From NCBI GenBank assembly GCA_900545535.1, contig UQZN01000013.1, forward strand, positions 25,708 to 89,707: DNA of 64,000 nt. The letters run 5' to 3'. The position numbers and the translations under genes were made by a program. Below are positions 26,906 through 35,108 of the stretch, one piece after another. Source of the DNA: an uncultured Phascolarctobacterium sp. (GTDB lineage: Bacteria > Bacillota > Negativicutes > Acidaminococcales > Acidaminococcaceae). A model generated the notes under the pieces. The model was not told the DNA's origin and searched no databases. It saw nothing but the letters and a program-made list of their open reading frames with translations. Within the stretch, counting starts at the first letter, position 1. The number at the start of each line of letters is the position of its first letter.

Positions 26906-29743
26906 ATGAGTGGCATAAATTATACGGAGGACCTCTTTAATAGCTTTAGCTGGATGAAAGAAATTTTGCTGACCAGTAATATAGGCTTGTGGGTTTTGGA
27001 AATAGATAAACACAGCGATAAGTCATTTTTGTATGCTGATACAAGAATGCTGGAGCTGCTTGGTTTAAAGGCAAGCCTGTCCCCTGAGGATAATTATGCC
27101 CATTTTGCGCGGAGGATCATCGAAGAGGATATTGGTATTGTTCAGAGGTATATCAGGCAGATAATAGAAAGCCAGCGTCTGGTGGAGGTTCAGTATCGCT
27201 GGGAGCATCCAGAATGGGGCGTTATTTTTATCAGATGCAGCGGGACACTGTATAAAGAAGACGAAAATTATTATTATATTCGCGGTTATCATCAAAACGC
27301 CAGCGATATAGAATTTCTGCGTCAAAAAAATATTTTGCAGGGGAAACAGCTGACTGAGGTCAAAAGACAGCGCGAGTATTATAATGAGCTGTTTCAATCG
27401 GCCTTGTGCGGTATTACTCAATATACAGTAACTTCTGATGGCAAAATGGTTTTTAAGAGCGCTAATAGAGAGGCCATCAGAATTTTAGGTTATACGGAAA
27501 AAGAATTCTGGCAGAAGAAAAACTGGCAGATGCAGGAGCTTGTAGCGCCAGAGGACCGCGGGTGGGTGATGGCTGCGCTGCAGGAGGTCCTGGTCTTTGG
27601 GAAAAAGCAATCATATGAATACCGCTCGCTGCGTAAGGATGGTGATACCTGCTGGATCATTGGCAGTGCGGAATATGTGAGAAATATCGATGATGAATTG
27701 GTTATTCAGAGCGTTTTTATAGACGTCGACAGCAAAAAGAAGACCGAACTGCTCAATTTGGAGCTTATTGAGCAGGAAAGGGGTTCTCAGGAACTTTTAC
27801 GGCAGATTTTAGAAGGAACGAAGATATTCTATTTTTATTACTATCCGCAGAAAAAACTGGAGGTTATTCCTTTACGGACCAGCAGTTATTTTAACTGTGC
27901 TGCAGAATATTATAATATGCCGGAAAGTTTTGCTGAGGATTTTATTGCACCAGAAACGCAAAAAGAGTTTTATGAAATGTATGCGGCTATCGATAACGGC
28001 GCTAAAACGTCTGCTGCCGTGCTGTGCGATAAAAGCGGTCAGTATTGGATGCGTGTCACGCTGACGGTGATGTCTTATGATGAGGCGGGGAAACCAAAGT
28101 TTGTTATTGGTATTATCGAGGATATCAATGAGCAAAAAGATATGGAGCTTGAAAAAATCGAGCTGCAGTCTATTTATAATTTTACGGTGGAGCAGGATTA
28201 TGATGCTGTTTGTATTTGCGATTTGCCAAACAGTGCTTATGTGATGCGGTTTGCCAGCCATTTTAATGGACAGCCACTGCCGTTACAGGGGTGCATTACC
28301 GAGCAGCTGCCCGTATTTATTGAACGTTTTGTGCATGAGGAAGATCGGCAAAAATTGCTTGCTGGCGGCTTGGAGCAGTTTTTAACCCGGCTGGAGCAAG
28401 AGGATGCAGTGATGTTTTATTTTCGTTCTTCTGTGCAGACTGGCGCCAGGCATAAAGAAGTTAAAATATCTTATTTTGACGGCATCAAAGATAAGATTCT
28501 GGTTACGATGCGCGATATTCATGAACGTACCATGCAGGAAGAAGCTAATAAACAGATAATCAGCGACGCCTATCAGCTGGCGTTGCAGGCCAATCAGGCT
28601 AAAAGTGAATTTTTTTCGAAGATGTCGCATGATATTAGAACGCCGATGAATGCGATCATGGGGCTGGCCGCTTTAGCAGAGCATTGCGCCGATAAAAAGC
28701 AGGTGGATGATTATCTGAAGAAAATCGTTGTTTCGGGAAAACATATGCTGGAGCTGCTGAATGAGGTTCTGGACATGTCAAAAATCGAAAGCGGTAAAAC
28801 AGAATTAACTCTGGAGTCTTTCGCATTGAAGGAAAAAGTGGAAGCAGCAGTGGATATTATCAAACCTTCGGTTGAGGAAAAACGGCACCAACTGGTTGTG
28901 GAAATGGCGTCGTTAGAGAACATAGTCGTGCTGGGTGACGCATTGAGGATTCAGCAGATATTGTTGAACTTGCTTTCTAATGCCGTCAAATATACGCCTG
29001 ATGGCGGAGTAATCAAGCTGACTGTTTTAGTTAAACCATTACCGCATGATTTGGCCGTTTTTGATTTTATTGTAGAAGATAACGGCATTGGGATGGAAAA
29101 AAGTTTTATCGAGCGTATTTTTGAACCGTTTATCAGGGCAGAAGATTCACGAGTCAGTAAAATACAGGGAACCGGTCTGGGGATGACGATCAGTTTGAAT
29201 CTGGCAAAGCTGATGAACGGATCGATAGATGTTGAAAGCTGTATAGGCAAGGGCAGCAAGATCACTGCTTCTGTTTGCCTGAAGATGCAGCAGCGGAATG
29301 ATATTACAGTTGCTGGGGAACAGTCTGTTGGTGATTTGGAAAATATTGCTGATATTGATTACAGCGGTAAACGGGTGCTGGTAGTTGAGGATAATGCGAT
29401 CAATCTGGAAATTGCTTTGGAGTTTTTGAAGCTGGTGGGATTGACTTGTGAGGCTGCTGCTGATGGGGTGGAAGCTTTGGAAAAATTCCTGGCATCACCT
29501 GAAGGCTATTATGATTTGATTTTTATGGATATCCAGATGCCGGTAATGAATGGTTACGAAGCGGCCAAAGCGATCAGAGCTGCCGCCCGTAATGATGCCG
29601 CTCGGATACCGATCATTGCCATTACGGCCAATGCTTTTTCAGAAGATGTGAAAATGGCGCTGGCTGCGGGTATGAACGCTCATATAGCGAAACCGTTTGA
29701 ACTAAAGCTGTTGAAAAAAACCATACGGCAATGGCTGAAATAA
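26906..29743 (+). CDS. Hybrid sensor histidine kinase with PAS domains and receiver
   Basis: 945 residues, no membrane segment, so probably a cytosolic sensor. The N-terminal ~550 residues hold at least three PAS-like modules (e.g. about 15-140, 150-275, 290-410). HisKA has the phospho-acceptor His in MSHDIRTPMNAIMG (~575). The ATPase domain has NLLSNAVKYTPDGG, EDNGIGMEKSF and GTGLGMTIS (~690-780). The receiver has VLVVEDNAINLEIA and the acceptor Asp in FMDIQMPVMNG (~874). No output domain and no partner gene nearby. The signal is unknown. It has its own upstream region and terminator. Confidence 0.93.
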   Translation: MSGINYTEDLFNSFSWMKEILLTSNIGLWVLEIDKHSDKSFLYADTRMLELLGLKASLSPEDNYAHFARRIIEEDIGIVQRYIRQIIESQRLVEVQYRWEHPEWGVIFIRCSGTLYKEDENYYYIRGYHQNASDIEFLRQKNILQGKQLTEVKRQREYYNELFQSALCGITQYTVTSDGKMVFKSANREAIRILGYTEKEFWQKKNWQMQELVAPEDRGWVMAALQEVLVFGKKQSYEYRSLRKDGDTCWIIGSAEYVRNIDDELVIQSVFIDVDSKKKTELLNLELIEQERGSQELLRQILEGTKIFYFYYYPQKKLEVIPLRTSSYFNCAAEYYNMPESFAEDFIAPETQKEFYEMYAAIDNGAKTSAAVLCDKSGQYWMRVTLTVMSYDEAGKPKFVIGIIEDINEQKDMELEKIELQSIYNFTVEQDYDAVCICDLPNSAYVMRFASHFNGQPLPLQGCITEQLPVFIERFVHEEDRQKLLAGGLEQFLTRLEQEDAVMFYFRSSVQTGARHKEVKISYFDGIKDKILVTMRDIHERTMQEEANKQIISDAYQLALQANQAKSEFFSKMSHDIRTPMNAIMGLAALAEHCADKKQVDDYLKKIVVSGKHMLELLNEVLDMSKIESGKTELTLESFALKEKVEAAVDIIKPSVEEKRHQLVVEMASLENIVVLGDALRIQQILLNLLSNAVKYTPDGGVIKLTVLVKPLPHDLAVFDFIVEDNGIGMEKSFIERIFEPFIRAEDSRVSKIQGTGLGMTISLNLAKLMNGSIDVESCIGKGSKITASVCLKMQQRNDITVAGEQSVGDLENIADIDYSGKRVLVVEDNAINLEIALEFLKLVGLTCEAAADGVEALEKFLASPEGYYDLIFMDIQMPVMNGYEAAKAIRAAARNDAARIPIIAITANAFSEDVKMALAAGMNAHIAKPFELKLLKKTIRQWLK

Positions 29744-29753
29744 GTTGACCGAA

Positions 29754-29786
29754 AGAAGCTCCGTTTTGTAGGGGCTTCTTTTTTAT
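29754..29786 (+). terminator. Terminator after the histidine kinase
   Basis: GAAGCTCC-GTTTTGTA-GGGGCTTC followed by TTTTTT, 11 bases after the stop codon. Confidence 0.9.
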
Positions 29787-29831
29787 GTTATAATGCAGAT
29801 AGTTATTTCAAACAGAGAGCGGAGAGAAATC

Positions 29832-30578
29832 ATGGATTATTTTGTATTAACAGTGGCTTCGTTGATTTTGTTTGCCGCTACTTTTTTCAGTACGGTAACG
29901 GGTTTTGGTTTTGCGCTGATCGCCGCGCCGGTACTGACACTGGTGATGGGGCCGAAAGAGACGGTCGTGTTCGTTATTGTGGCCGGCGTTATTGTGCGTG
30001 TGATCATGATGTGGCGTACCTGGGGCCAGTTTGAGTGGTCGACGGTACTGATAACGGCGGGCGGAAGCCTGCTGGGCATTATTCCCGGCGCGTATTTGCT
30101 GAAGGTGGCCGACGCCAATCATTTAAAGATTTTACTGGGTGTTGCGCTTTTGCTGGTGACGCTTTTAATGGAACTGAATTTTGTGCCTGAGGTCAGGAAT
30201 AAAAAGCTGGGCCGCGTTTCGGCCGGCTTTTTAAGCGGCTTTTTCAGTGCTACGACCAGTATCAGCGGGCCGCCGATAGCTTTGTATTTTTTGAGTGAGA
30301 ATATGGAGAAAAATCTGCTGCGTGCCAATATGATCTGGATTTTTGCTATTGGCAGCTTCTGTACTTTGGGCAGTTTTTTTGTAGCGGGCACTTTTCAGGG
30401 CGGCAATTTGCTTGCTTTGTCGCTGTATGTGCTGCCGGCGGTGCTTTTAGGCTGGTGGTTGGGAGAAAAAATGTTTTTTCGGATCAACCAGCATTTATTC
30501 AAACGCATTGCGCTGCTGGTGGTGTTGATAGGCGGAGTGATGACGCTGGGCAGTGGTATCAAGGGCGTGCTGCATTGA
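29832..30578 (+). CDS. TauE/SafE-family membrane permease
   Basis: 248 residues, start ATG 29832 with GGAGAG upstream. About eight membrane helices (SLILFAATFFSTVTGFGFAL, FVIVAGVIVRVIMMW, ILLGVALLLVTLLM, LLALSLYVLPAVLLGWWLG and others). The family (formerly DUF81) moves sulfite, sulfoacetate or other organic anions out or in. Nothing in the sequence or neighbours fixes the substrate. It is a single gene between a terminator and the aromatic operon promoter. Confidence 0.88.
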   Translation: MDYFVLTVASLILFAATFFSTVTGFGFALIAAPVLTLVMGPKETVVFVIVAGVIVRVIMMWRTWGQFEWSTVLITAGGSLLGIIPGAYLLKVADANHLKILLGVALLLVTLLMELNFVPEVRNKKLGRVSAGFLSGFFSATTSISGPPIALYFLSENMEKNLLRANMIWIFAIGSFCTLGSFFVAGTFQGGNLLALSLYVLPAVLLGWWLGEKMFFRINQHLFKRIALLVVLIGGVMTLGSGIKGVLH

Positions 30579-30583
30579 ATTTG

Positions 30584-30601
30584 TTGTAACATTGTTTACA
30601 A
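30584..30601. promoter_or_regulatory. Palindrome TTGTAA-N6-TTACAA
   Basis: An 18-bp element with perfect 6-bp arms (TTGTAA CATTGT TTACAA) 46 bp upstream of the -35 box of the aromatic operon promoter. It could be a regulator binding site for that promoter or a weak hairpin at the end of the permease transcript. No T-run follows. Confidence 0.45.
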
Positions 30602-30646
30602 TAGTTGATGTATAAAAATTAATTTTTTTGAATTTTATGCTTTCGC

Positions 30647-30675
30647 TTGACACTGTTTTTATACGGGGCTAAAAT
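30647..30675 (+). promoter_or_regulatory. Promoter of the aromatic amino acid operon
   Basis: TTGACA (30647-30652), 17-bp spacer, TAAAAT (30670-30675): close to sigma-70 consensus. The transcript would start near 30682 and have a leader of about 295 bases before the first DAHP synthase, including a short reading frame and a terminator. Confidence 0.85.
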
Positions 30676-30724
30676 AACAGCAATTAAGTTTTACACAAGA
30701 AATTTAAATTGGGTGGGTAAAATC

Positions 30725-30868
30725 GTGGAATCTGTTTTGAAAACTAATTTGGTAAATGAATATGCTTTTGACTTTAGCCGGGGCTATTTTTATTTTAGCG
30801 CTGGTTATTTTACTTGCTCAAAACTGCATAATTCTATTACCGTAAACAGATGCCGATACTGTAGCTGA
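30725..30868 (+). CDS. Possible Phe/Tyr-rich leader peptide
   Basis: A 47-codon frame starting GTG with GGGTGGGTAA upstream. Ten of 47 codons are Phe or Tyr, including the cluster RGYFYFSAGYF. It lies between the aromatic operon promoter and the terminator before the first DAHP synthase, where a ribosome-stalling attenuator peptide would be expected. Against it: a competing frame (30756-30845, MNMLLTLAGAIFILALVILL and nine more residues) codes for a plausible membrane peptide, and T-rich DNA yields Phe and Tyr codons by chance. No antiterminator stem could be drawn with confidence. Confidence 0.4.
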   Translation: MESVLKTNLVNEYAFDFSRGYFYFSAGYFTCSKLHNSITVNRCRYCS

Positions 30869-30902
30869 GATATGCTGCTGTAAACTAAGAAGATGAATTT
30901 TT

Positions 30903-30937
30903 AATCAGGCTCTCTTACGAGGCCTGATTTTTTTATT
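30903..30937 (+). terminator. Leader terminator (attenuator) of the aromatic operon
   Basis: AATCAGGC pairs with GCCTGATT across a 11-base loop, then TTTTTTT. It stands about 45 bases before the first DAHP synthase ATG and inside the operon leader, so some regulated readthrough is needed. No T-box motif (GGTGGNACC) is present in this leader. Confidence 0.85.
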
Positions 30938-30977
30938 ATCTTGTGTAAATAAAAAAGAAGTTAAGGAGTGGAGATAA

Positions 30978-31991
30978 ATGATCATAGTAATGAAACCGGG
31001 TGTTCCCGCAGCAGAGGAATTAAAAGTAAAAAATTTGATGGAGGGCAAAGGCTTCCAGATCCATGAAAGCCGCGGTGCTAATTTTACCCTGTTCGGTGTG
31101 GTAGGCGATACAGCAGCCTTTGATATGAATCAGCTGCGGGTGTATGACTGCATTGATAAGGTAATGCGCGTACAGGAGCCTTACAAACGTGCCAACAGGA
31201 TGTTCCATCCGGAAGACAGCATTGTCGATGTCTGCGGTGTGCAGGTGGGTGGTAAAAAGATCACAGTGATGGCGGGGCCCTGTTCAGTAGAGACACGGGA
31301 ACAGATCATCGGCGTGGCCAGGGACGTCAAGCAGATGGGCGCAGCGATCCTGCGCGGAGGCGCTTTTAAGCCGCGTACTTCGCCGTACTCTTTCCAGGGG
31401 CTGCAGGAGAGCGGGCTGGATCTGCTGAAAGAGGCTCAAGCTGCTACCGGCCTGCCGATCATCACCGAGATCATGTCGTCTGATAAGATCGAACGTTTTG
31501 TGGAAGATGTGGACGTGATCCAGGTCGGCGCCCGCAACATGCAGAATTTTGAGCTTTTGAAGGAGCTGGGCAAGACCAGCAAACCGATTTTGCTGAAACG
31601 CGGTTTGTCGGCAACGATAGAAGAATGGCTGATGTCGGCCGAATATATTATGGCTGGCGGTAATGATAATGTGATTTTATGTGAGCGCGGTATTCGTACC
31701 TTTGAAAATTATACCCGTAATACTTTGGATCTGAGCGCGATCCCGGCTGTAAAAAAACTCAGTCATTTACCGGTCGTCGTTGATCCCAGTCATGCGGCCG
31801 GCATGTGGTGGATGGTCGAACCGCTGGCCAAGGCGGCTGTGGCTGTAGGGGCCGACGGACTGATCATCGAAGTGCATAACGATCCTGAACATGCCTTGTG
31901 CGACGGGGCCCAATCTTTGAAGCCGGAACGCTTTGGCAGACTGATGCAGGATCTGCAGGTCATTGCAGGAGCTGTTGGGCGTGAGATTTAA
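30978..31991 (+). CDS. aroF: 3-deoxy-7-phosphoheptulonate (DAHP) synthase, first copy
   Basis: 337 residues of the type I-beta class: an N-terminal ferredoxin/ACT-like regulatory domain (about 1-70, MIIVMKPGVPAAEE to RVQEPYKRANR) fused to the TIM barrel with VMAGPCSVET, RGGAFKPRTSPYSFQG, IQVGARNMQNF, LLKRGLSAT and VDPSHAAGMWWM. It joins phosphoenolpyruvate and erythrose 4-phosphate, the first step to chorismate. The second copy follows 49 bases later. Clear ribosome site (AAGGAGTGGAGATAA). Confidence 0.95.
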   Translation: MIIVMKPGVPAAEELKVKNLMEGKGFQIHESRGANFTLFGVVGDTAAFDMNQLRVYDCIDKVMRVQEPYKRANRMFHPEDSIVDVCGVQVGGKKITVMAGPCSVETREQIIGVARDVKQMGAAILRGGAFKPRTSPYSFQGLQESGLDLLKEAQAATGLPIITEIMSSDKIERFVEDVDVIQVGARNMQNFELLKELGKTSKPILLKRGLSATIEEWLMSAEYIMAGGNDNVILCERGIRTFENYTRNTLDLSAIPAVKKLSHLPVVVDPSHAAGMWWMVEPLAKAAVAVGADGLIIEVHNDPEHALCDGAQSLKPERFGRLMQDLQVIAGAVGREI

Positions 31992-32040
31992 CAGGTTATA
32001 ATTAAAATTAAGCATATAAATCAAAAGGAGAGAACAAAAA

Positions 32041-33054
32041 ATGATTATTGTAATGAAACCAGGAGCACCGCTGCAGGAATGTGAGAAAATCAAAAACGGG
32101 CTGATCGATAACGGCTTCCAGATCAACGAGATCGTCGGCGTCAATATGACGATCCTGGGCGTTATCGGCGATACCAGCACTCTGGATATCAATCTGCTGC
32201 GCGTCAACGACTGGGTGGAAAAGGTCATGCGTGTGCAGGAACCGTTCAAACGCGCTAACAGGATGTTCCATCCTGAAGACAGTGTTATCGATGTCAACGG
32301 GATCAAGATCGGCGGTAAAAAAATCGTTGTTATGGCAGGTCCCTGTTCTGTGGAAACAGAAGAGCAGATCATTTCCGTGGCTAAATCCGTTAAACTCGGC
32401 GGGGCGGCACTGCTGCGCGGCGGCGCTTTCAAGCCGCGTACTTCTCCCTATTCCTTCCAGGGTCTGAAAGAAAAAGGTCTGGAGCTTTTAAAGATCGCCA
32501 AACAGGAAACCGGCCTGCCGATCGTTACCGAGATCATGTCGGCTGATAAGATCGAACGCTTTGTTGAGGATGTGGATGTGATCCAGGTCGGCGCCCGCAA
32601 TATGCAGAATTTTGAGCTGCTGAAGGAGCTGGGCAAGACCAATAAACCGATCTTACTGAAACGCGGTTTATCAGCAACGATAGAAGAATGGATCATGTCG
32701 GCGGAATATATCATGGCCGGCGGTAATGATAACGTTATTTTGTGCGAGCGCGGTATCCGCACCTTTGAAACTTATACCCGCAATACTTTAGACCTTAGTG
32801 CGATCCCGGCTGTAAAAAAACTCAGCCACCTGCCGATCGTCATTGATCCGAGCCATGCTTCCGGCATGTGGTGGATGGTTGAACCGATGGCCAAAGCTGC
32901 CATTGCCGCCGGTGCTGACGGGCTGATCATCGAAGTGCATAACGATCCCGAGCATGCCTTGTGCGACGGGGCCCAGTCCCTGAAGCCGGAACGCTTTGCC
33001 CATCTGATGGGCGAGCTGAAGGGCATTGCGCAAATAATCGGCAGAGAGATGTAG
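32041..33054 (+). CDS. aroF: 3-deoxy-7-phosphoheptulonate (DAHP) synthase, second copy
   Basis: 337 residues, same length as the first copy and with nearly identical barrel motifs (VMAGPCSVETEEQ, RGGAFKPRTSPYSFQG, IQVGARNMQNF). The N-terminal regulatory domain is clearly more divergent (for example LQECEKIKNGLIDNGF against AEELKVKNLMEGKGF). In such pairs the copies usually differ in feedback inhibition, e.g. by Phe or Tyr. Which effector belongs to which copy cannot be told. AAAAGGAGAGAACAAAAA precedes the ATG. Confidence 0.95.
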   Translation: MIIVMKPGAPLQECEKIKNGLIDNGFQINEIVGVNMTILGVIGDTSTLDINLLRVNDWVEKVMRVQEPFKRANRMFHPEDSVIDVNGIKIGGKKIVVMAGPCSVETEEQIISVAKSVKLGGAALLRGGAFKPRTSPYSFQGLKEKGLELLKIAKQETGLPIVTEIMSADKIERFVEDVDVIQVGARNMQNFELLKELGKTNKPILLKRGLSATIEEWIMSAEYIMAGGNDNVILCERGIRTFETYTRNTLDLSAIPAVKKLSHLPIVIDPSHASGMWWMVEPMAKAAIAAGADGLIIEVHNDPEHALCDGAQSLKPERFAHLMGELKGIAQIIGREM

Positions 33055-33075
33055 GATATAGTATAATAATGTTAA

Positions 33076-33116
33076 AAACGGCTGTTTGTTTGCTGAAAAG
33101 CAACGGGCCGTTTCAA
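33076..33116 (+). terminator. Hairpin between the second DAHP synthase and tyrA
   Basis: AAACGGC pairs with GCCGTTT enclosing a second stem TTGC/GCAA. Only three T precede other bases, so it is at most a weak terminator. It could reduce expression of downstream genes relative to the two synthases. A TATAAT at 33062-33067 lies just upstream but has no convincing -35. Confidence 0.5.
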
Positions 33117-33162
33117 TTATCGTAGGATTGCAGCATGGAGAAAGTTTAACGAGGTGAAGGCA

Positions 33163-34035
33163 GTGGAAAGTGGTTTTAGAAGCACGGATTGGCAGCAGCT
33201 TACTTTTGCTGTGGTCGGTATGGGTCTCATCGGCGGGTCTTATGCCAAAGCGCTGCGGCGTTTGGGCGTCAAAAAGATCATCGGTGTCGATACCGATGGC
33301 GAGGTGCTGCTGCAGGCGCAGGAGCAGGCTCTTATCGACGAAGCTGTTTTGAAGGCCGGCGCTGAACTTAAAGCGGCAGATGTGGTGATTTGCTCGGTTT
33401 ATCCGGCGGCTACACTGGGGTTTGTAAAAAGCGCGGTGCCTTTTTTGAAAAGCGATGTTTTGATAACTGATGCCACAGGTATCAAGGGCAGCTTGCCAGA
33501 GGACGTGCAGCGACTGCTTACCGGTAGGATGGAATTTATTGCGGGGCATCCGATGGCCGGCCGTCAGGGCAGCGGTCTGGGTATGTCCCAGGCTGAGATT
33601 TTTGACGGCGCCAATTATATCGTGGTGCCAGCAGCTTTTAACAGCAGTGAGGCGATTGCCTGGTTAAGCAGCTTCGCATATGCGATCGGCTGCGGGCAGG
33701 TAGTGCGGGTAGATGCCGACGAGCATGACCGCATCATTGCCTATACCAGCAATTTGCCGCATGCTTTAGCGGTAGCGCTGATCAACAGTGCTTCTTATAA
33801 TGAAAATACGAAATATTTTATTGCCGGCAGCTTTCGCGACGGTACCCGCGTCGCGGATATCAATCCGTATTTGTGGAGCGATCTGTTTTTAGCGAACCGG
33901 GAAAACGTTCTGCAGGAGCTGGCGGCCTTTCGTCAGCAGTTGGAACGCTGGAGCGAGGCTTTGACGGCCAATGATGCCACGGCTCTGCAGGAAATGATGC
34001 GGGAAGCGGCGGCGAAAAGAAAGGATTTATACTGA
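33163..34035 (+). CDS. tyrA: Prephenate dehydrogenase
   Basis: 290 residues from GTG 33163 (CGAGGTGAAGGC upstream; a GTG nine bases earlier lacks a ribosome site). Rossmann motif VVGMGLIGGSYAKAL, then GHPMAGRQGSGLGMSQAE and DEHDRIIAYTSNLPHALAVAL, which are catalytic/substrate segments of the TyrA family. It makes 4-hydroxyphenylpyruvate for tyrosine. There is no ACT domain or fused chorismate mutase. Its TGA overlaps the aroB ATG. Confidence 0.93.
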   Translation: MESGFRSTDWQQLTFAVVGMGLIGGSYAKALRRLGVKKIIGVDTDGEVLLQAQEQALIDEAVLKAGAELKAADVVICSVYPAATLGFVKSAVPFLKSDVLITDATGIKGSLPEDVQRLLTGRMEFIAGHPMAGRQGSGLGMSQAEIFDGANYIVVPAAFNSSEAIAWLSSFAYAIGCGQVVRVDADEHDRIIAYTSNLPHALAVALINSASYNENTKYFIAGSFRDGTRVADINPYLWSDLFLANRENVLQELAAFRQQLERWSEALTANDATALQEMMREAAAKRKDLY

Positions 34036-35108
34036 TGCGTACGATCACAGTGGCGTTGGGTGAAAAAACATATAAGATCGAGATCGCGGCCGGACTGCTG
34101 GACCAGATCGGGCCGAAGGCCAGAGCGCTTTCCGCCGCTGCCAAAGCGGCTGTTATCAGCGACAGTAATGTGGACCCTTTATATGGCGAGCGGTTGGAAC
34201 GTACTTTGGCGGACAGCGGTTTTGAGGTGACCCGGATCGTTTTTGAGGCTGGGGAGCAAAGCAAGAATCTGGCCACATTGGGTTACGTTTATGATGAACT
34301 GGCACGGGCCGGGCTGACGCGCAGCGACCTGCTCCTGACTTTGGGGGGCGGGGTGCCCGGCGATCTGGGCGGCCTGGCGGCGGCGACTTTTCTGCGCGGC
34401 ATTGATTTTATCCAGGTGCCGACGTCGCTGCTGGCGCAGATCGACAGCAGTGTCGGCGGGAAGGTAGCGATCGACCTCCCGGCAGGTAAAAATCTGGTTG
34501 GCAGTTTTTATCAGCCGAAAGCAGTGTTTATCGATCCGGAGCTGCTGCAAAGTTTACCGCTGCGCTTTTTGCATGACGGGCTGGCGGAAGCGATCAAATA
34601 CGGCTGTATCCGCGATGCTGCACTGTTTGAGCAGATCGCTGCCATTGACAGTGACGCGGAGCTGCTGGAGCAGGCGGACAGTATTATCGAGACCTGCTGT
34701 AATATCAAAGCGCGGATCGTTGAAAAGGACGAATTTGACACAGGGGAAAGGATGCTGCTGAATTTTGGGCATACTATCGGACATGCCATTGAACAATGCT
34801 GCGGCTTTACTACTTATACTCACGGTGAAGGCGTTGGTATCGGTATGGTGCAGCTGACGAGGCAAACAGAAAAGCTGGGGCTGACAGCCGCCGGTACTGC
34901 TGCGCAGATAAGCAGCGTCCTGCAGAAGTTCGGCTTGCCGGTAACGGCGTCGTTCAATGCCCGGGAAATTTTGCAGGTGATGGCTTTGGATAAGAAAAAA
35001 AGCGGCAGAAAAATCACTTTGGTAATCATTGAAAAAACAGGCGTTGGCCGCCTGCATAAAATAGACTGGCAGGAATTGCCTGCCTATATTGGACAGGAGA
35101 GCGTATGA
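34035..35108 (+). CDS. aroB: 3-dehydroquinate synthase
   Basis: 357 residues. NAD-binding and metal-site motifs: LGGGVPGDLGGLAAATFLRG, VPTSLLAQIDSSVGGK, KNLVGSFYQP, and FGHTIGHAIEQ with metal-binding His. It closes DAHP to 3-dehydroquinate, step two of the shikimate pathway. Start overlaps the tyrA stop, and its stop overlaps the aroA start by 4 bases (ATGA), so translation is coupled through this part of the operon. Confidence 0.97.
   Translation: MRTITVALGEKTYKIEIAAGLLDQIGPKARALSAAAKAAVISDSNVDPLYGERLERTLADSGFEVTRIVFEAGEQSKNLATLGYVYDELARAGLTRSDLLLTLGGGVPGDLGGLAAATFLRGIDFIQVPTSLLAQIDSSVGGKVAIDLPAGKNLVGSFYQPKAVFIDPELLQSLPLRFLHDGLAEAIKYGCIRDAALFEQIAAIDSDAELLEQADSIIETCCNIKARIVEKDEFDTGERMLLNFGHTIGHAIEQCCGFTTYTHGEGVGIGMVQLTRQTEKLGLTAAGTAAQISSVLQKFGLPVTASFNAREILQVMALDKKKSGRKITLVIIEKTGVGRLHKIDWQELPAYIGQESV

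Noticed and set aside
30756..30845. 29-residue hydrophobic peptide in the aromatic operon leader
   Set aside because: Plausible membrane peptide composition, but it has no ribosome site and overlaps the Phe/Tyr-rich frame that has a better start. Kept only as an alternative.
30647..30977. T-box in the aromatic operon leader
   Set aside because: The leader has a terminator but no GGTGGNACC-type sequence or AG-bulge features like those in the serA and ilv leaders.
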